Below, piece after piece: positions 13,984 through 21,789 of a stretch of 30,453 bases of DNA (within the stretch, counting starts at the first letter, position 1; the number at the start of each line of letters is the position of its first letter). Location: positions 1-30,453 of the forward strand of contig JAEMQC010000024.1 of assembly GCA_022758985.1 (NCBI GenBank), read 5' to 3'. Under the pieces are notes generated by a model that saw only the letters and a program-made list of their open reading frames with translations, was not told where the DNA came from and searched no databases. The position numbers were made by a program, and so were the translations under genes. The DNA comes from Campylobacteraceae bacterium. GTDB taxonomy: Bacteria; Campylobacterota; Campylobacteria; Campylobacterales; UBA6016.

Positions 13984-15385
13984 GGTTTCTAAGATCCTCG
14001 AAGCTAGACAGGTTCGCCGCAAGCTTGTTTTTTATCTCTTTTAGCTCAAGCTCCGGTACGCTATCCGCGACAACTCCGGCTCCGGCCTGAAAAACTATCA
14101 TATCTTTTTTGACAAGTGCAGTCCTGATCGTAATGGCAAAATCCATATTGCCGTCAAATCCAAAGTATCCTATAGAACCGCTATAAAAACCTCTTTTAAC
14201 ACCCTCTAGATGCGCAATAATCTCCATCGCTTTAATCTTTGGCGCACCGGTCATCGTTCCTGCCGTAAACGTCGCACGAAATAGATCAAACATCGTCTTA
14301 TTCTCTTCCAAATTTCCGGTAACGTCGCTAACCATATGCATAACGTGAGAGTATCTCTCCACCCTCATCAAATCGCCGACTTTGACGCTTCCGGTCTTGC
14401 TTACCCTGCCTATGTCGTTTCTTGCAAGGTCTACTAGCATTATATGCTCAGCCCTCTCTTTTGGATCGTTTAGCATTTCGTATTCAAGCTCCAAATCTCT
14501 TTGGATGTCAGCTCCGCGTTTTCTGGTTCCGGCTATTGGGCGTATTAATATCTCGCCGTTTTCAAGCTTTATCATGACTTCCGGAGAGCTTCCGGCTATG
14601 CTAAAATCTTCAAACGATAGAAAATACATATAAGGAGAAGGGTTTTTGGCTCTTAGCACCCTATAAAAGCTATATGCGTCGACCTCAGCCTCCACGATAA
14701 TCCTATTGGCTACAAGTATCTGAAATACGTCCCCAGCTTTGATATGCTCTTTGCCTCTCAATACCGCATTCTTAAACTCCTCATCAGAGAGCATCGTCCT
14801 TGCGGCAAAACTTCCTTTTGGTTTTTTAAGAGGCGTGGCCGAATAATCGGATAGGAGTAGCTTTTCTATCTCTAATAATGCGGTCTTTGGCAGACATGTA
14901 GAAAGCATCGTAAGCTTGCAGTTTTTATGTGAATATCCTATAACGATTTTCGGCCTTATCATATCAAAGTCCGGGATATTGGTCTCGTCCGCAAGGACGT
15001 CCATACAAGGCTTCAATACCGGCTCAAACTCTTTTATAAGGTCGTATCCTACGTATCCGACAAAACCGTCTACAAAACCAAGTCCGGTTTTTCTTGAAAG
15101 CTCCTTATAAAAAGCGGAGTCTAGCTTTGAATAATAGTCCGTCAAAAACGCTAGCGGCTCTTTTTTTATCTCTTCTGTATTTTTGTTCTCGTCGGTATAA
15201 AACGTCTTAGCGTCTCTATACGAAACCCTCTCTCTTTCACCTATGAATATATAACTGTAGTTGCCAAACTCATTTACGGTGGCGCTCTCTAGCAAAAAGA
15301 CCAGCTCGTCGCTAAAGTGGCTCTTTAGCTTCTCGTAAAAAGCGATAGGGGTAAACTGGTCTATAAAAACGGATTTGTATTGCAA
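13976..15385 (-). CDS. trpE: Anthranilate synthase component I
   Basis: TrpE makes anthranilate from chorismate with ammonia or glutamine via TrpG. The 469-residue protein has the tryptophan-feedback motif LLES (31-34) and the chorismate-binding domain with PIAGTRKRG (283-291), LVDLARNDIG and FTAGTMTGAPK. Alanine in PIAGTR, where PabB has lysine, favours anthranilate synthase over aminodeoxychorismate synthase. Start is TTG at 15385, two bases after the SPOR stop. No other trp gene is nearby; the neighbour aroE works upstream in the same aromatic route. In C. jejuni SPOR and aroE are adjacent without trpE, so trpE looks inserted here. Confidence 0.88.
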   Translation of the reverse strand: MQYKSVFIDQFTPIAFYEKLKSHFSDELVFLLESATVNEFGNYSYIFIGERERVSYRDAKTFYTDENKNTEEIKKEPLAFLTDYYSKLDSAFYKELSRKTGLGFVDGFVGYVGYDLIKEFEPVLKPCMDVLADETNIPDFDMIRPKIVIGYSHKNCKLTMLSTCLPKTALLEIEKLLLSDYSATPLKKPKGSFAARTMLSDEEFKNAVLRGKEHIKAGDVFQILVANRIIVEAEVDAYSFYRVLRAKNPSPYMYFLSFEDFSIAGSSPEVMIKLENGEILIRPIAGTRKRGADIQRDLELEYEMLNDPKERAEHIMLVDLARNDIGRVSKTGSVKVGDLMRVERYSHVMHMVSDVTGNLEENKTMFDLFRATFTAGTMTGAPKIKAMEIIAHLEGVKRGFYSGSIGYFGFDGNMDFAITIRTALVKKDMIVFQAGAGVVADSVPELELKEIKNKLAANLSSFEDLRNLE

Positions 15386-15387
15386 AA

Positions 15388-16296
15388 TTAACCTTTTATA
15401 ATAAACGCATCGTTTTTAATCTGCTCTCTTACTTTAGGTAGGGCTTTTGTGGCACTATCTTTAGAATCAAAAGGACCAACCCATACTTTTGTAATGTTTT
15501 TGTCGTTCTTGATGGCCGCCCTTGTCGTAGATTGGAATCCGGCGGCGGAAATCTTGTCGCTTAGCCCTTTTGTAGATTTCTCATTCTCGAAATATCCGAC
15601 TTGTATATAGTAGGTTCCGCTCGCAGCTTCACTTTTGTTTGCTTCGGCTTTTTTAGGGGTTGCAACGACCTGTTTTGCCGGCTGTTTTTGTTTTACGACA
15701 TTTTTGGTGGCGTCTTTAAAAGCCGTCTTAATATCCTCTTTTTTCTGAGTTTCTTTTACCAAATCCGCTTTTGGCTGAGGCTGCTCAGATGCTGTTTTGA
15801 TAGGCACGGTTACGACCGTAGTTTTGACAGACTGTTTTTGTGGAGCCGGCGCACTCTCTTGTTTTACCGATACGACTGGAACTTGCTCTACTTTTGGCTG
15901 CATAGCTGGAGCGCTAGGCGTCGGCTGAGCCGTTTGAGCGGCTTGCGCAGGCTGTGCGGAGGCCTCTTTTTGCGCATCTTGCTGCAACTTTTTAACTATC
16001 GCATTTAGCTTATCGTCAGCGGTCGCAGTCGTATTTGTGTTTAAAGCCGCAGGAGCGACAGGGCCGTTCGCCTCGTTTTGCACAGGCGAAGCTACAGGAG
16101 GAAGTTTTTTTACCTGCTCGGTAGATGTAATAGGAAGAGGCTGTTTCGTCTCGGAGGCTCCCATAAATTTCATAATACCTATGATTATAAAAAATAGCAG
16201 CAAAACTCCGGCTGCGATAAGGAAAAACTTCCTGCTAGAGCTGCTCTCTTTTTGATTTCCTAACAACAAGTCATTTAGTTCGTTTTTATCATCCAT
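15388..16296 (-). CDS. SPOR-domain inner-membrane protein
   Basis: A 302-residue bitopic protein: short cytoplasmic N-terminus, one transmembrane segment (about 24-45), a long Ala/Pro/Gln/Lys-rich periplasmic linker (about 50-220) and a C-terminal SPOR domain (about 226-300, GTYYIQVGYFENEKS ... VWVGPFDSKDSATKAL). SPOR domains bind peptidoglycan lacking stem peptides at division sites. Two PglB-type sequons are visible: E-A-N-K-S (N220) and D-K-N-I-T (N267). It matches Cj0404 of C. jejuni by position and domain. An AAGGGG ribosome site precedes the ATG. Confidence 0.85.
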   Translation of the reverse strand: MDDKNELNDLLLGNQKESSSSRKFFLIAAGVLLLFFIIIGIMKFMGASETKQPLPITSTEQVKKLPPVASPVQNEANGPVAPAALNTNTTATADDKLNAIVKKLQQDAQKEASAQPAQAAQTAQPTPSAPAMQPKVEQVPVVSVKQESAPAPQKQSVKTTVVTVPIKTASEQPQPKADLVKETQKKEDIKTAFKDATKNVVKQKQPAKQVVATPKKAEANKSEAASGTYYIQVGYFENEKSTKGLSDKISAAGFQSTTRAAIKNDKNITKVWVGPFDSKDSATKALPKVREQIKNDAFIIKG

Positions 16297-16305
16297 TTTA
16301 ACCCC

Positions 16306-16848
16306 TTATAGATGCTTTGACCAAGATGCTCCGCGCTCTTTTTGGTAGAGTTCATAAGGCAGTGTCAAAATATTAAATTCCGGCGGAATTTGATCATTTG
16401 GAAATACGTTCCATTGCGTCGGAAGCCTTTGAGAGAGTTTCATGGAGAGCGTCTTTGCAAGATGAATTCCTTCGTGTAGCGTAGTGTGCCCCTTGTGGAT
16501 ATATAGATGCAGATGACCTTCGGTCTTGCTTTTATAGGCCGTAAAATTTATAAAACCCTCTTCACGAAACAAAAGTTGCGCTCTATGCCAAAAACGCTCC
16601 GGATCTCTGCCATTGTAGTCGAATACTATATTTTCAACTTTTTGGTTTGGCAGTATAAGAGAGTGCGCCACCGTAATTTTACCGTCTTGATGATCGCTCA
16701 TCACCTGCATAGTAAGAGGCTTATCCACCCTCTCAAACTTATTAAAATAGGTCTTGCCTTTATACTCCATTTTTTCGGATGCGCCATCCCTTTTTTGCCA
16801 ATAATGCGTTGTACACATTTTGATTAGTTTTATATCAACATTATACAT
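16306..16848 (-). CDS. DUF1882-family protein (Cj0403-like), function unknown
   Basis: A 180-residue soluble protein with no signal peptide or membrane segment, in the conserved slot between glyA and the SPOR gene that Cj0403 (DUF1882) holds in C. jejuni. AGAGGGA precedes the ATG. I notice a pattern resembling archaeo-eukaryotic primase (AEP) domains: FDYNGRD (D77-N79, where the family has DxD), then SKTEGHLHLYIH (S107-H114, like the sxH strand), an amphipathic helix, and FPNDQIPPEFNILTLPYE (about 149-166), like the 'FPKQ..GNlixLPl' end of AEPs. The second metal-binding Asp is Asn, so catalysis would be doubtful. This link is my inference; the family has no established function that I know of. 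Confidence 0.65.
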   Translation of the reverse strand: MYNVDIKLIKMCTTHYWQKRDGASEKMEYKGKTYFNKFERVDKPLTMQVMSDHQDGKITVAHSLILPNQKVENIVFDYNGRDPERFWHRAQLLFREEGFINFTAYKSKTEGHLHLYIHKGHTTLHEGIHLAKTLSMKLSQRLPTQWNVFPNDQIPPEFNILTLPYELYQKERGASWSKHL

Positions 16849-16868
16849 TGAGTGACGCTTCCCTCTTT

Positions 16869-18116
16869 TTAATATATGGCTCTATCGTAAATTACAAACT
16901 TCTCGGCAAGCTCTTTCATTCTTGCGGCTATCTCTTTTTGTTTCGCTTCGTTGCTTACATCGTCAAATATATCGCAGATAGCATTAGCTATGATTTTAAA
17001 CTCCTCTTCCTTCATACCTCTTGCGGTAAGCGCTGCAGAGCCTATTCTAACACCACTTGTTACAAACGGGCTTCTTGTTTCCCCAGGAACCGTGTTTTTG
17101 TTGACCGTAATACCCGCTCGCCCAAGCGCTGCATCTGCGTCCTTGCCTGAGAACTCTTTGTTTAGCAGGCTTACAAGCACAAGGTGCGAATCAGTACCGC
17201 CGGAAACTATGTCGTAGCCTCTGTTTATAAGAATTTCGGCAAGCGCTTTTATGTTTGCTTTGACTTGCTTTGCGTATGCTTTCCACTCAGGCTTTAGGTT
17301 TTCACCAAAACCCACCGCTTTTGCCGCAATAATGTGCACAAGCGGACCGCCTTGCATGCCAGGGAATACGGCTTTGTTTATCTTTGTCGCTATCTCTTCG
17401 CTATTCGTCATTATCATACCGCCCCTTGGACCTCTAAGAGTCTTATGGGTAGTCGTAGTTACGACGTCCGCATATGGAAATGGGCTTGGATATTCGCCTG
17501 CGGCGACAAGACCCGCATAGTGTGCGATATCGGCAAATAGTATGGCGCCTACAGAGTCGGCTATTTCCCTAAATCTTTTGAAATCTATCTCTCTAGAGTA
17601 TGCGCTAGCGCCGCAAATAATCATCTTAGGTTTTACGATGTTTGCGATATCTTGTACTCTATCGTAGTTTATGTAGCCGTCAAGCTCTACGCCGTAACTG
17701 AAGCTCTCGTAGTTTTGTCCGCTAAAGTTTACTTTCGCGCCGTGAGTCAAGTGTCCGCCGTGGGAGAGATCCATTCCTAGGATTTTATCGTATGGGTTCA
17801 AAAGGGCCGTAAATACCGCACCGTTCGCCTGAGAGCCGGAGTGAGGCTGTACGTTTGCATATTCGCATCCAAATAGTTTTTTGGCTCTCTCAATGGCAAG
17901 CGCCTCTATCTCATCTGCAAATTCGCAACCGCCGTAATATCTTTTGTACGGATACCCCTCGGCATATTTGTTCGTAAAAATACTACCGCTTGCTTCCATA
18001 ACCGATGGGAATGTGAAGTTCTCGCTTGCGATCATCTCAAGATGGTGCGTCTGTCTGTTAAGCTCTTTTTGGAGTATGTCGTAAACTTCTCTGTCGCTAT
18101 TTTCCATAAAACCCAT
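16869..18116 (-). CDS. glyA: Serine hydroxymethyltransferase
   Basis: GlyA interconverts serine and glycine with tetrahydrofolate, supplying one-carbon units. The 415-residue PLP enzyme has ENFTFPSVMEASGS, TNKYAEGYPYKRYYGG near the N-terminus, and VTTTTHKTLRGPRGG with the Schiff-base lysine K225. ATG at 18116 has AAAGGA seven bases upstream; the second ATG four codons on (MEN) is an alternative. The order fur-lysS-glyA is the same as in C. jejuni. Confidence 0.97.
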   Translation of the reverse strand: MGFMENSDREVYDILQKELNRQTHHLEMIASENFTFPSVMEASGSIFTNKYAEGYPYKRYYGGCEFADEIEALAIERAKKLFGCEYANVQPHSGSQANGAVFTALLNPYDKILGMDLSHGGHLTHGAKVNFSGQNYESFSYGVELDGYINYDRVQDIANIVKPKMIICGASAYSREIDFKRFREIADSVGAILFADIAHYAGLVAAGEYPSPFPYADVVTTTTHKTLRGPRGGMIMTNSEEIATKINKAVFPGMQGGPLVHIIAAKAVGFGENLKPEWKAYAKQVKANIKALAEILINRGYDIVSGGTDSHLVLVSLLNKEFSGKDADAALGRAGITVNKNTVPGETRSPFVTSGVRIGSAALTARGMKEEEFKIIANAICDIFDDVSNEAKQKEIAARMKELAEKFVIYDRAIY

Positions 18117-18132
18117 AGTAAATCCTTTCTAA

Positions 18133-19614
18133 TTAGCTTAATCTTCTCATTGCCGGAAACAAAATAACATCTTTTATGGACTCTTGTCCGGTCAGCAGCA
18201 TAACAAGCCTATCAATACCGATACCCTCTCCGGCGGTCGGAGGCATACCGTATTTAAGAGCCTCCACAAAGTCCTCGTCCATATCGTTCGCCTCTACGTT
18301 GCCAGCCGCTTTCGCTTCGACTTGCTTTTTAAACCTCTCATATTGGTCGATAGGATCATTTAGCTCGTTAAAGCCGTTTGCAATCTCTCGTCCGGCTATA
18401 AATAGCTCAAACCTGTCCGTAATCTCCGGATTTTCCTCGCTTCTTTTTGCAAGAGGTGAAATCTCCACAGGAAAACCTGTTACAAATGTCGGATTGATAA
18501 GTTTTTTCTCTACAAAGTTGTCGAAGAGTTCGCCGAGAAGCTCACCGTAGTTTAGTTTCTCTTCGAACTCTACCCCTTTTGATTTGAGGTAAGCCTTGAT
18601 GCTCTCTCTGTCTTTCGTAGTCTCTGCCGGTACGCCGCCTATCTCGGTCAAAGATTTTACATAGTCCACTCTACTGAATTTGGAAAGGTCGACCTCTTTG
18701 TCTTTGATAGTTATAACGCTTGAAAGACCCAGATTCTCCCTTAGGTATCCAAATAGTCTCTCGGTAAGATCCATAAGATATTCGTAGTTTTTGTAAGCCC
18801 TATAAAACTCAATCATCGTAAACTCAGGGTTGTGCGTATGGTCAATCCCCTCGTTTCTAAAGCTTCTGTTGATTTCAAACACAGCCTCGAAGCCGCCGAC
18901 TATTAATCTTTTAAGGTAAAGCTCAGGGGCTATACGAAGGTATCTATCTTCGCCTAGAGCGTTGTGGTGCGTGATAAACGGTCTAGCAGTCGCCCCTCCG
19001 GCTATCGGATGAAGCATCGGAGTCTCAACCTCCAAAAACCCTTCGTTTTCAAAAAATCTTCTTACAAGGCTAACAATCTTACTTCTAGTCTTTAGCGTAT
19101 CAAGCACGTCGCGGTTCATGATAAGGTCAAGATATCTCTGTCTATATCTCGTCTCCGTATCGGTAAGACCGTGAAACTTCTCAGGCAGCTGGTTTAGCGC
19201 TTTTGTGAGTATCTCCATGCCCTGCACGTGCATTGTAAGCTCGCCGGTCTTAGTGACAAACGCATAGCCACTAACTTCGACTATATCACCCACTTCCACT
19301 AGTTTCACAAGCTCCGCAAACCACTCTCCAAGGTCGTTTTTGGAGTAATATATTTGGAGTACGCCGGATTCGTCTTCTATCTTCGCAAAAGCCGCTTTAC
19401 CCATCAGTCTGAGGAATTTAACACGCCCCGCTACCGTGTATATTTTGTCGCTTTTTTTATTTCCATCTTCGAGATCAAAAATATATTGATTTTTTTCTAT
19501 AAAATTTGCGGTGTTAGAGTCTCTTTTTGAAATAGAAGTATATGGGTTTTTGCCCATCTCTCTTAGAATCTTTGCTTTTTCTATCCTCTGCTGCGTATAA
19601 ACATTATCGAACAT
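18133..19614 (-). CDS. lysS: Lysine--tRNA ligase, class II
   Basis: Charges tRNA-Lys. I start at the ATG at 19614 (MFDNVYTQQRIEKAK), five bases after the fur stop and matching the C. jejuni start, giving 493 residues; an open stretch further upstream lies inside fur. The N-terminal OB-fold anticodon domain (about 40-135, VAGRVKFLRLMGKAAFAKIED) is followed by the class II core: motif 2 FRNEGIDHTHNPEFTMIEFY and motif 3 GEGIGIDRLVMLLTGQ near the C-terminus. Confidence 0.96.
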   Translation of the reverse strand: MFDNVYTQQRIEKAKILREMGKNPYTSISKRDSNTANFIEKNQYIFDLEDGNKKSDKIYTVAGRVKFLRLMGKAAFAKIEDESGVLQIYYSKNDLGEWFAELVKLVEVGDIVEVSGYAFVTKTGELTMHVQGMEILTKALNQLPEKFHGLTDTETRYRQRYLDLIMNRDVLDTLKTRSKIVSLVRRFFENEGFLEVETPMLHPIAGGATARPFITHHNALGEDRYLRIAPELYLKRLIVGGFEAVFEINRSFRNEGIDHTHNPEFTMIEFYRAYKNYEYLMDLTERLFGYLRENLGLSSVITIKDKEVDLSKFSRVDYVKSLTEIGGVPAETTKDRESIKAYLKSKGVEFEEKLNYGELLGELFDNFVEKKLINPTFVTGFPVEISPLAKRSEENPEITDRFELFIAGREIANGFNELNDPIDQYERFKKQVEAKAAGNVEANDMDEDFVEALKYGMPPTAGEGIGIDRLVMLLTGQESIKDVILFPAMRRLS

Positions 19615-19619
19615 CTTAG

Positions 19620-20084
19620 TTAGTTTTTTCCTTTGTTTGTTTTTTGGCAATCCTTGCAAATTCCGTATATCTGCATCGCATGGTCTTTTATCACAAAATC
19701 TTTTTTAGCGGCTTCTGCTTCTTGGAGCTTCTCTATTTCGTCGGATTCGAACTCTATGATTTTGCCACACTCGGTGCATATCATATGGTCATGGTGTTCT
19801 TTTATATTTAGCTCGTATTTTTTGCCGTCGGCGCCAAACGATATACTTACCACGAACCCCTCTTTTTCAAAGAAGTTCAGAGCCCTATATACCGTCGCTA
19901 TGCCGATATTTTTGCCGCCCTCTTCCTTTTGGGCAAACGCCAAAATCTCTTCAGGAGTGAAATGCCCCTTGTGCTTATACATTGCGGCCATTATGAGCTC
20001 TCTTTGCGAAGTATTTTTGAGATTTTGTTCTTTTACCCTTATGCGAAGTCTTGAGATCAGAGAGTCTATACTTCTCTCTTTCAT
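19620..20084 (-). CDS. fur: Ferric uptake regulator
   Basis: A 154-residue metal-responsive repressor. The N-terminal winged helix (about 20-90) includes TSQRELIMAAM and IGIATVYRALNFFEKEG, the DNA-recognition helix. The dimerisation domain has the HHDHMIC metal motif, CTEC and CKDC cysteine pairs (structural zinc) and a regulatory His/Glu set. It sits between cvpA (4-nt overlap) and lysS, as in C. jejuni Cj0399-Cj0401. No obvious Fur box is seen in front of cvpA. Confidence 0.95.
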   Translation of the reverse strand: MKERSIDSLISRLRIRVKEQNLKNTSQRELIMAAMYKHKGHFTPEEILAFAQKEEGGKNIGIATVYRALNFFEKEGFVVSISFGADGKKYELNIKEHHDHMICTECGKIIEFESDEIEKLQEAEAAKKDFVIKDHAMQIYGICKDCQKTNKGKN

Positions 20085-20656
20085 TTCACACCTACGCCAA
20101 GGCTTTTATTTATCTCTTTTGATGCCTCTTTTGCGACCTCTTCCTTGACCTTGTCCCCTATAGCGGAACTGTTAAAATCTTGCGGTTTTAGCTTCATCAC
20201 AAAACCGCCGGTCGCCTTCATCGGAGCATACATAAAGCTATCCTGGGCATAACCCTCTATTTTACTTTGCAGAAGCGATATATTCGATAGGGCGAAAACT
20301 ATTACGGAGAGTATCAAAAATATCTTACCGCCCGCAGCGACAAAACCGAGAACCTTATCGGCAATACCCAGCCCGCTTAAGTCTACGGCTTTTGAAACAA
20401 GCGAAGCCGCAAATGTAATACCAAACCAAATAGCCGCAAATAGCGCTATGAATGCGACCACCGTAGCCGTTGTTTCGCTTTTTAGATTGAACATGTGCGC
20501 AAAAAATTCGCCAAAGCCAGACGAAAATCGAGAGGCCAAAAAAATGCCGCCGATTATAGCGGCAAGTCCTGCCACCTCTTTTATAAAACCGTGCAGAAAA
20601 CCCTTCAGTCCAAGCGCAAAAACCAAAAATAAAACTATAATATCTAGACTGTTCAC
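20081..20656 (-). CDS. CvpA family membrane protein
   Basis: A CvpA-like inner-membrane protein. I prefer the GTG at 20656 (MNSLDIIVLFLVFALGLKGF, with TAAGG upstream), giving 191 residues; an earlier ATG at 20707 is possible but adds a non-family extension across the promoter. Four hydrophobic segments (about 5-22, 28-45, 60-85, 95-115) are followed by a charged tail. CvpA proteins are named for a requirement in colicin V production in E. coli; their biochemical role is unclear. First gene of the fur operon. Confidence 0.8.
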   Translation of the reverse strand: MNSLDIIVLFLVFALGLKGFLHGFIKEVAGLAAIIGGIFLASRFSSGFGEFFAHMFNLKSETTATVVAFIALFAAIWFGITFAASLVSKAVDLSGLGIADKVLGFVAAGGKIFLILSVIVFALSNISLLQSKIEGYAQDSFMYAPMKATGGFVMKLKPQDFNSSAIGDKVKEEVAKEASKEINKSLGVGVK

Positions 20657-20688
20657 CGTAGGCCTTATAGTAGTTTGTAACTGCCGTA

Positions 20689-20694
20689 ATTGTA
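20689..20694 (-). promoter_or_regulatory. -10 element of the cvpA-fur operon
   Basis: TACAAT on the minus strand, about 33 nt before the GTG start of cvpA; expected leader about 26 nt. This placement also supports the GTG over the ATG at 20707. Confidence 0.4.
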
Positions 20695-20726
20695 CCGCCT
20701 TAATCATAAAAAAAACATTTTTTGTC

Positions 20727-20732
20727 TACAAT
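20727..20732 (+). promoter_or_regulatory. -10 element at mqnC, possibly leaderless
   Basis: TACAAT ending eight bases before the mqnC ATG (20740). Transcription would start at or next to the start codon; no ribosome site is present, consistent with a leaderless mRNA. Confidence 0.35.
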
Positions 20733-20739
20733 TGTCGTC

Positions 20740-21789
20740 ATGCCAAGAATAACGAAACAAGAGGCTCTGAAGCTTTTAAAACAAACACCTCTTTTAGAGC
20801 TCGGTCAAAGGGCTCTAGAGGTCAAAAAACGGCTTCATCCAGAAAACATAACCACTTTTATCGTCGATAGAAATATCAACTACACGAATATATGCGTAGC
20901 AGGGTGCAAATTTTGCGCTTTCAAGCGTGGATTAAACGACGAAGACGCGTATGTCCTCGACTTTGAGACGATATCCAAAAAGATAGAGGAGCTGATAGAA
21001 ATCGGCGGCACGCAGATACTCTTCCAAGGCGGCGTACATCCAAAGCTCAAAATAGAATATTATGAAGAGCTGGTGGAGTTTATCCACAAAAACTATCCCC
21101 AGATAACGATACACGGTTTTTCCGCAGCTGAGATAGCATATATAGCAAAAGTGTCCGGCATAAGCCAAAAAGAGGTTCTGCAAAGACTTCAAGCAAAAGG
21201 GCTCTCGTCTATTCCCGGGGCGGGAGCAGAAATACTAGTCGACAGGGTCAGAAACATAATCTCGCCAAACAAACTGGATACGACCGGATGGCTCGACATC
21301 CACAAAAGCGCTCACGAAATCGGTATGAAGACTACCGCTACGATGATGTTCGGTTCCGTAGAGAGTGATGAGGAGATAATAGAACATCTGGAGCATCTAA
21401 GAAATCTGCAAGATAAAACGGGCGGTTTTAGAGCGTTTATCCTCTGGTCATTTCAACCAGACAATACACCACTATTTCGCGAATATCCCGACATAACAAA
21501 GGCTACGTCAAATAGATACCTGCGCATTCTAGCCCTCTCTAGACTCTATCTGGATAATTTCAAAAACATCCAAAGCTCATGGGTAACGCAAGGCTCACAC
21601 ATCGGACAGACAGCTCTATTTTTTGGGGCAAACGACATGGGTAGCACTATGATGGAAGAGAACGTAGTAGCGGCGGCGGGCGCAGCAAACCGTATGGCGG
21701 AGGATGAGATAGTAAGGCTCATCAAAGATGCGGGCGAGATACCGGCAAAACGCAACACGGCGTATGAAATTCTAAAGATTTACGAATGA
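20740..21789 (+). CDS. mqnC: Cyclic dehypoxanthinyl futalosine synthase (radical SAM)
   Basis: MqnC cyclises dehypoxanthinyl futalosine in the futalosine route to menaquinone, the route used by Campylobacterota. The ATG at 20740 gives 349 residues (MPRITKQEALKLL); a TTG at 20722 is an alternative start. The radical-SAM cluster motif CVAGCKFC (CxxxCxxC, about residues 53-60) is preceded by DRNINYTNIC, and the GGxxP-type segment is FQGGVHPKLKIEYYEEL. AEDEIVRLIKDAG and PAKRNTAYE near the end are typical. It overlaps the M16 gene by ATGA. Confidence 0.93.
   Translation: MPRITKQEALKLLKQTPLLELGQRALEVKKRLHPENITTFIVDRNINYTNICVAGCKFCAFKRGLNDEDAYVLDFETISKKIEELIEIGGTQILFQGGVHPKLKIEYYEELVEFIHKNYPQITIHGFSAAEIAYIAKVSGISQKEVLQRLQAKGLSSIPGAGAEILVDRVRNIISPNKLDTTGWLDIHKSAHEIGMKTTATMMFGSVESDEEIIEHLEHLRNLQDKTGGFRAFILWSFQPDNTPLFREYPDITKATSNRYLRILALSRLYLDNFKNIQSSWVTQGSHIGQTALFFGANDMGSTMMEENVVAAAGAANRMAEDEIVRLIKDAGEIPAKRNTAYEILKIYE

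Noticed and set aside
15601..16008. 135-residue plus-strand ORF opposite the SPOR gene
   Set aside because: Composition (Phe/Arg/Tyr/Leu-rich) reflects the antisense of a Gln/Lys/Ala linker; no start signal and no conservation expected.
19615..19659. Longer lysS start within fur
   Set aside because: The extra 15 residues are read from the fur 3' end; MFDNVYTQQ matches the family start.
19633..20148. 171-residue plus-strand ORF opposite fur
   Set aside because: Antisense shadow; fur on the minus strand has complete metal and DNA-binding motifs.
20657..20739. Fur box for autoregulation of cvpA-fur
   Set aside because: No segment close to the GATAATNATTATC-like consensus could be found in the divergent region.
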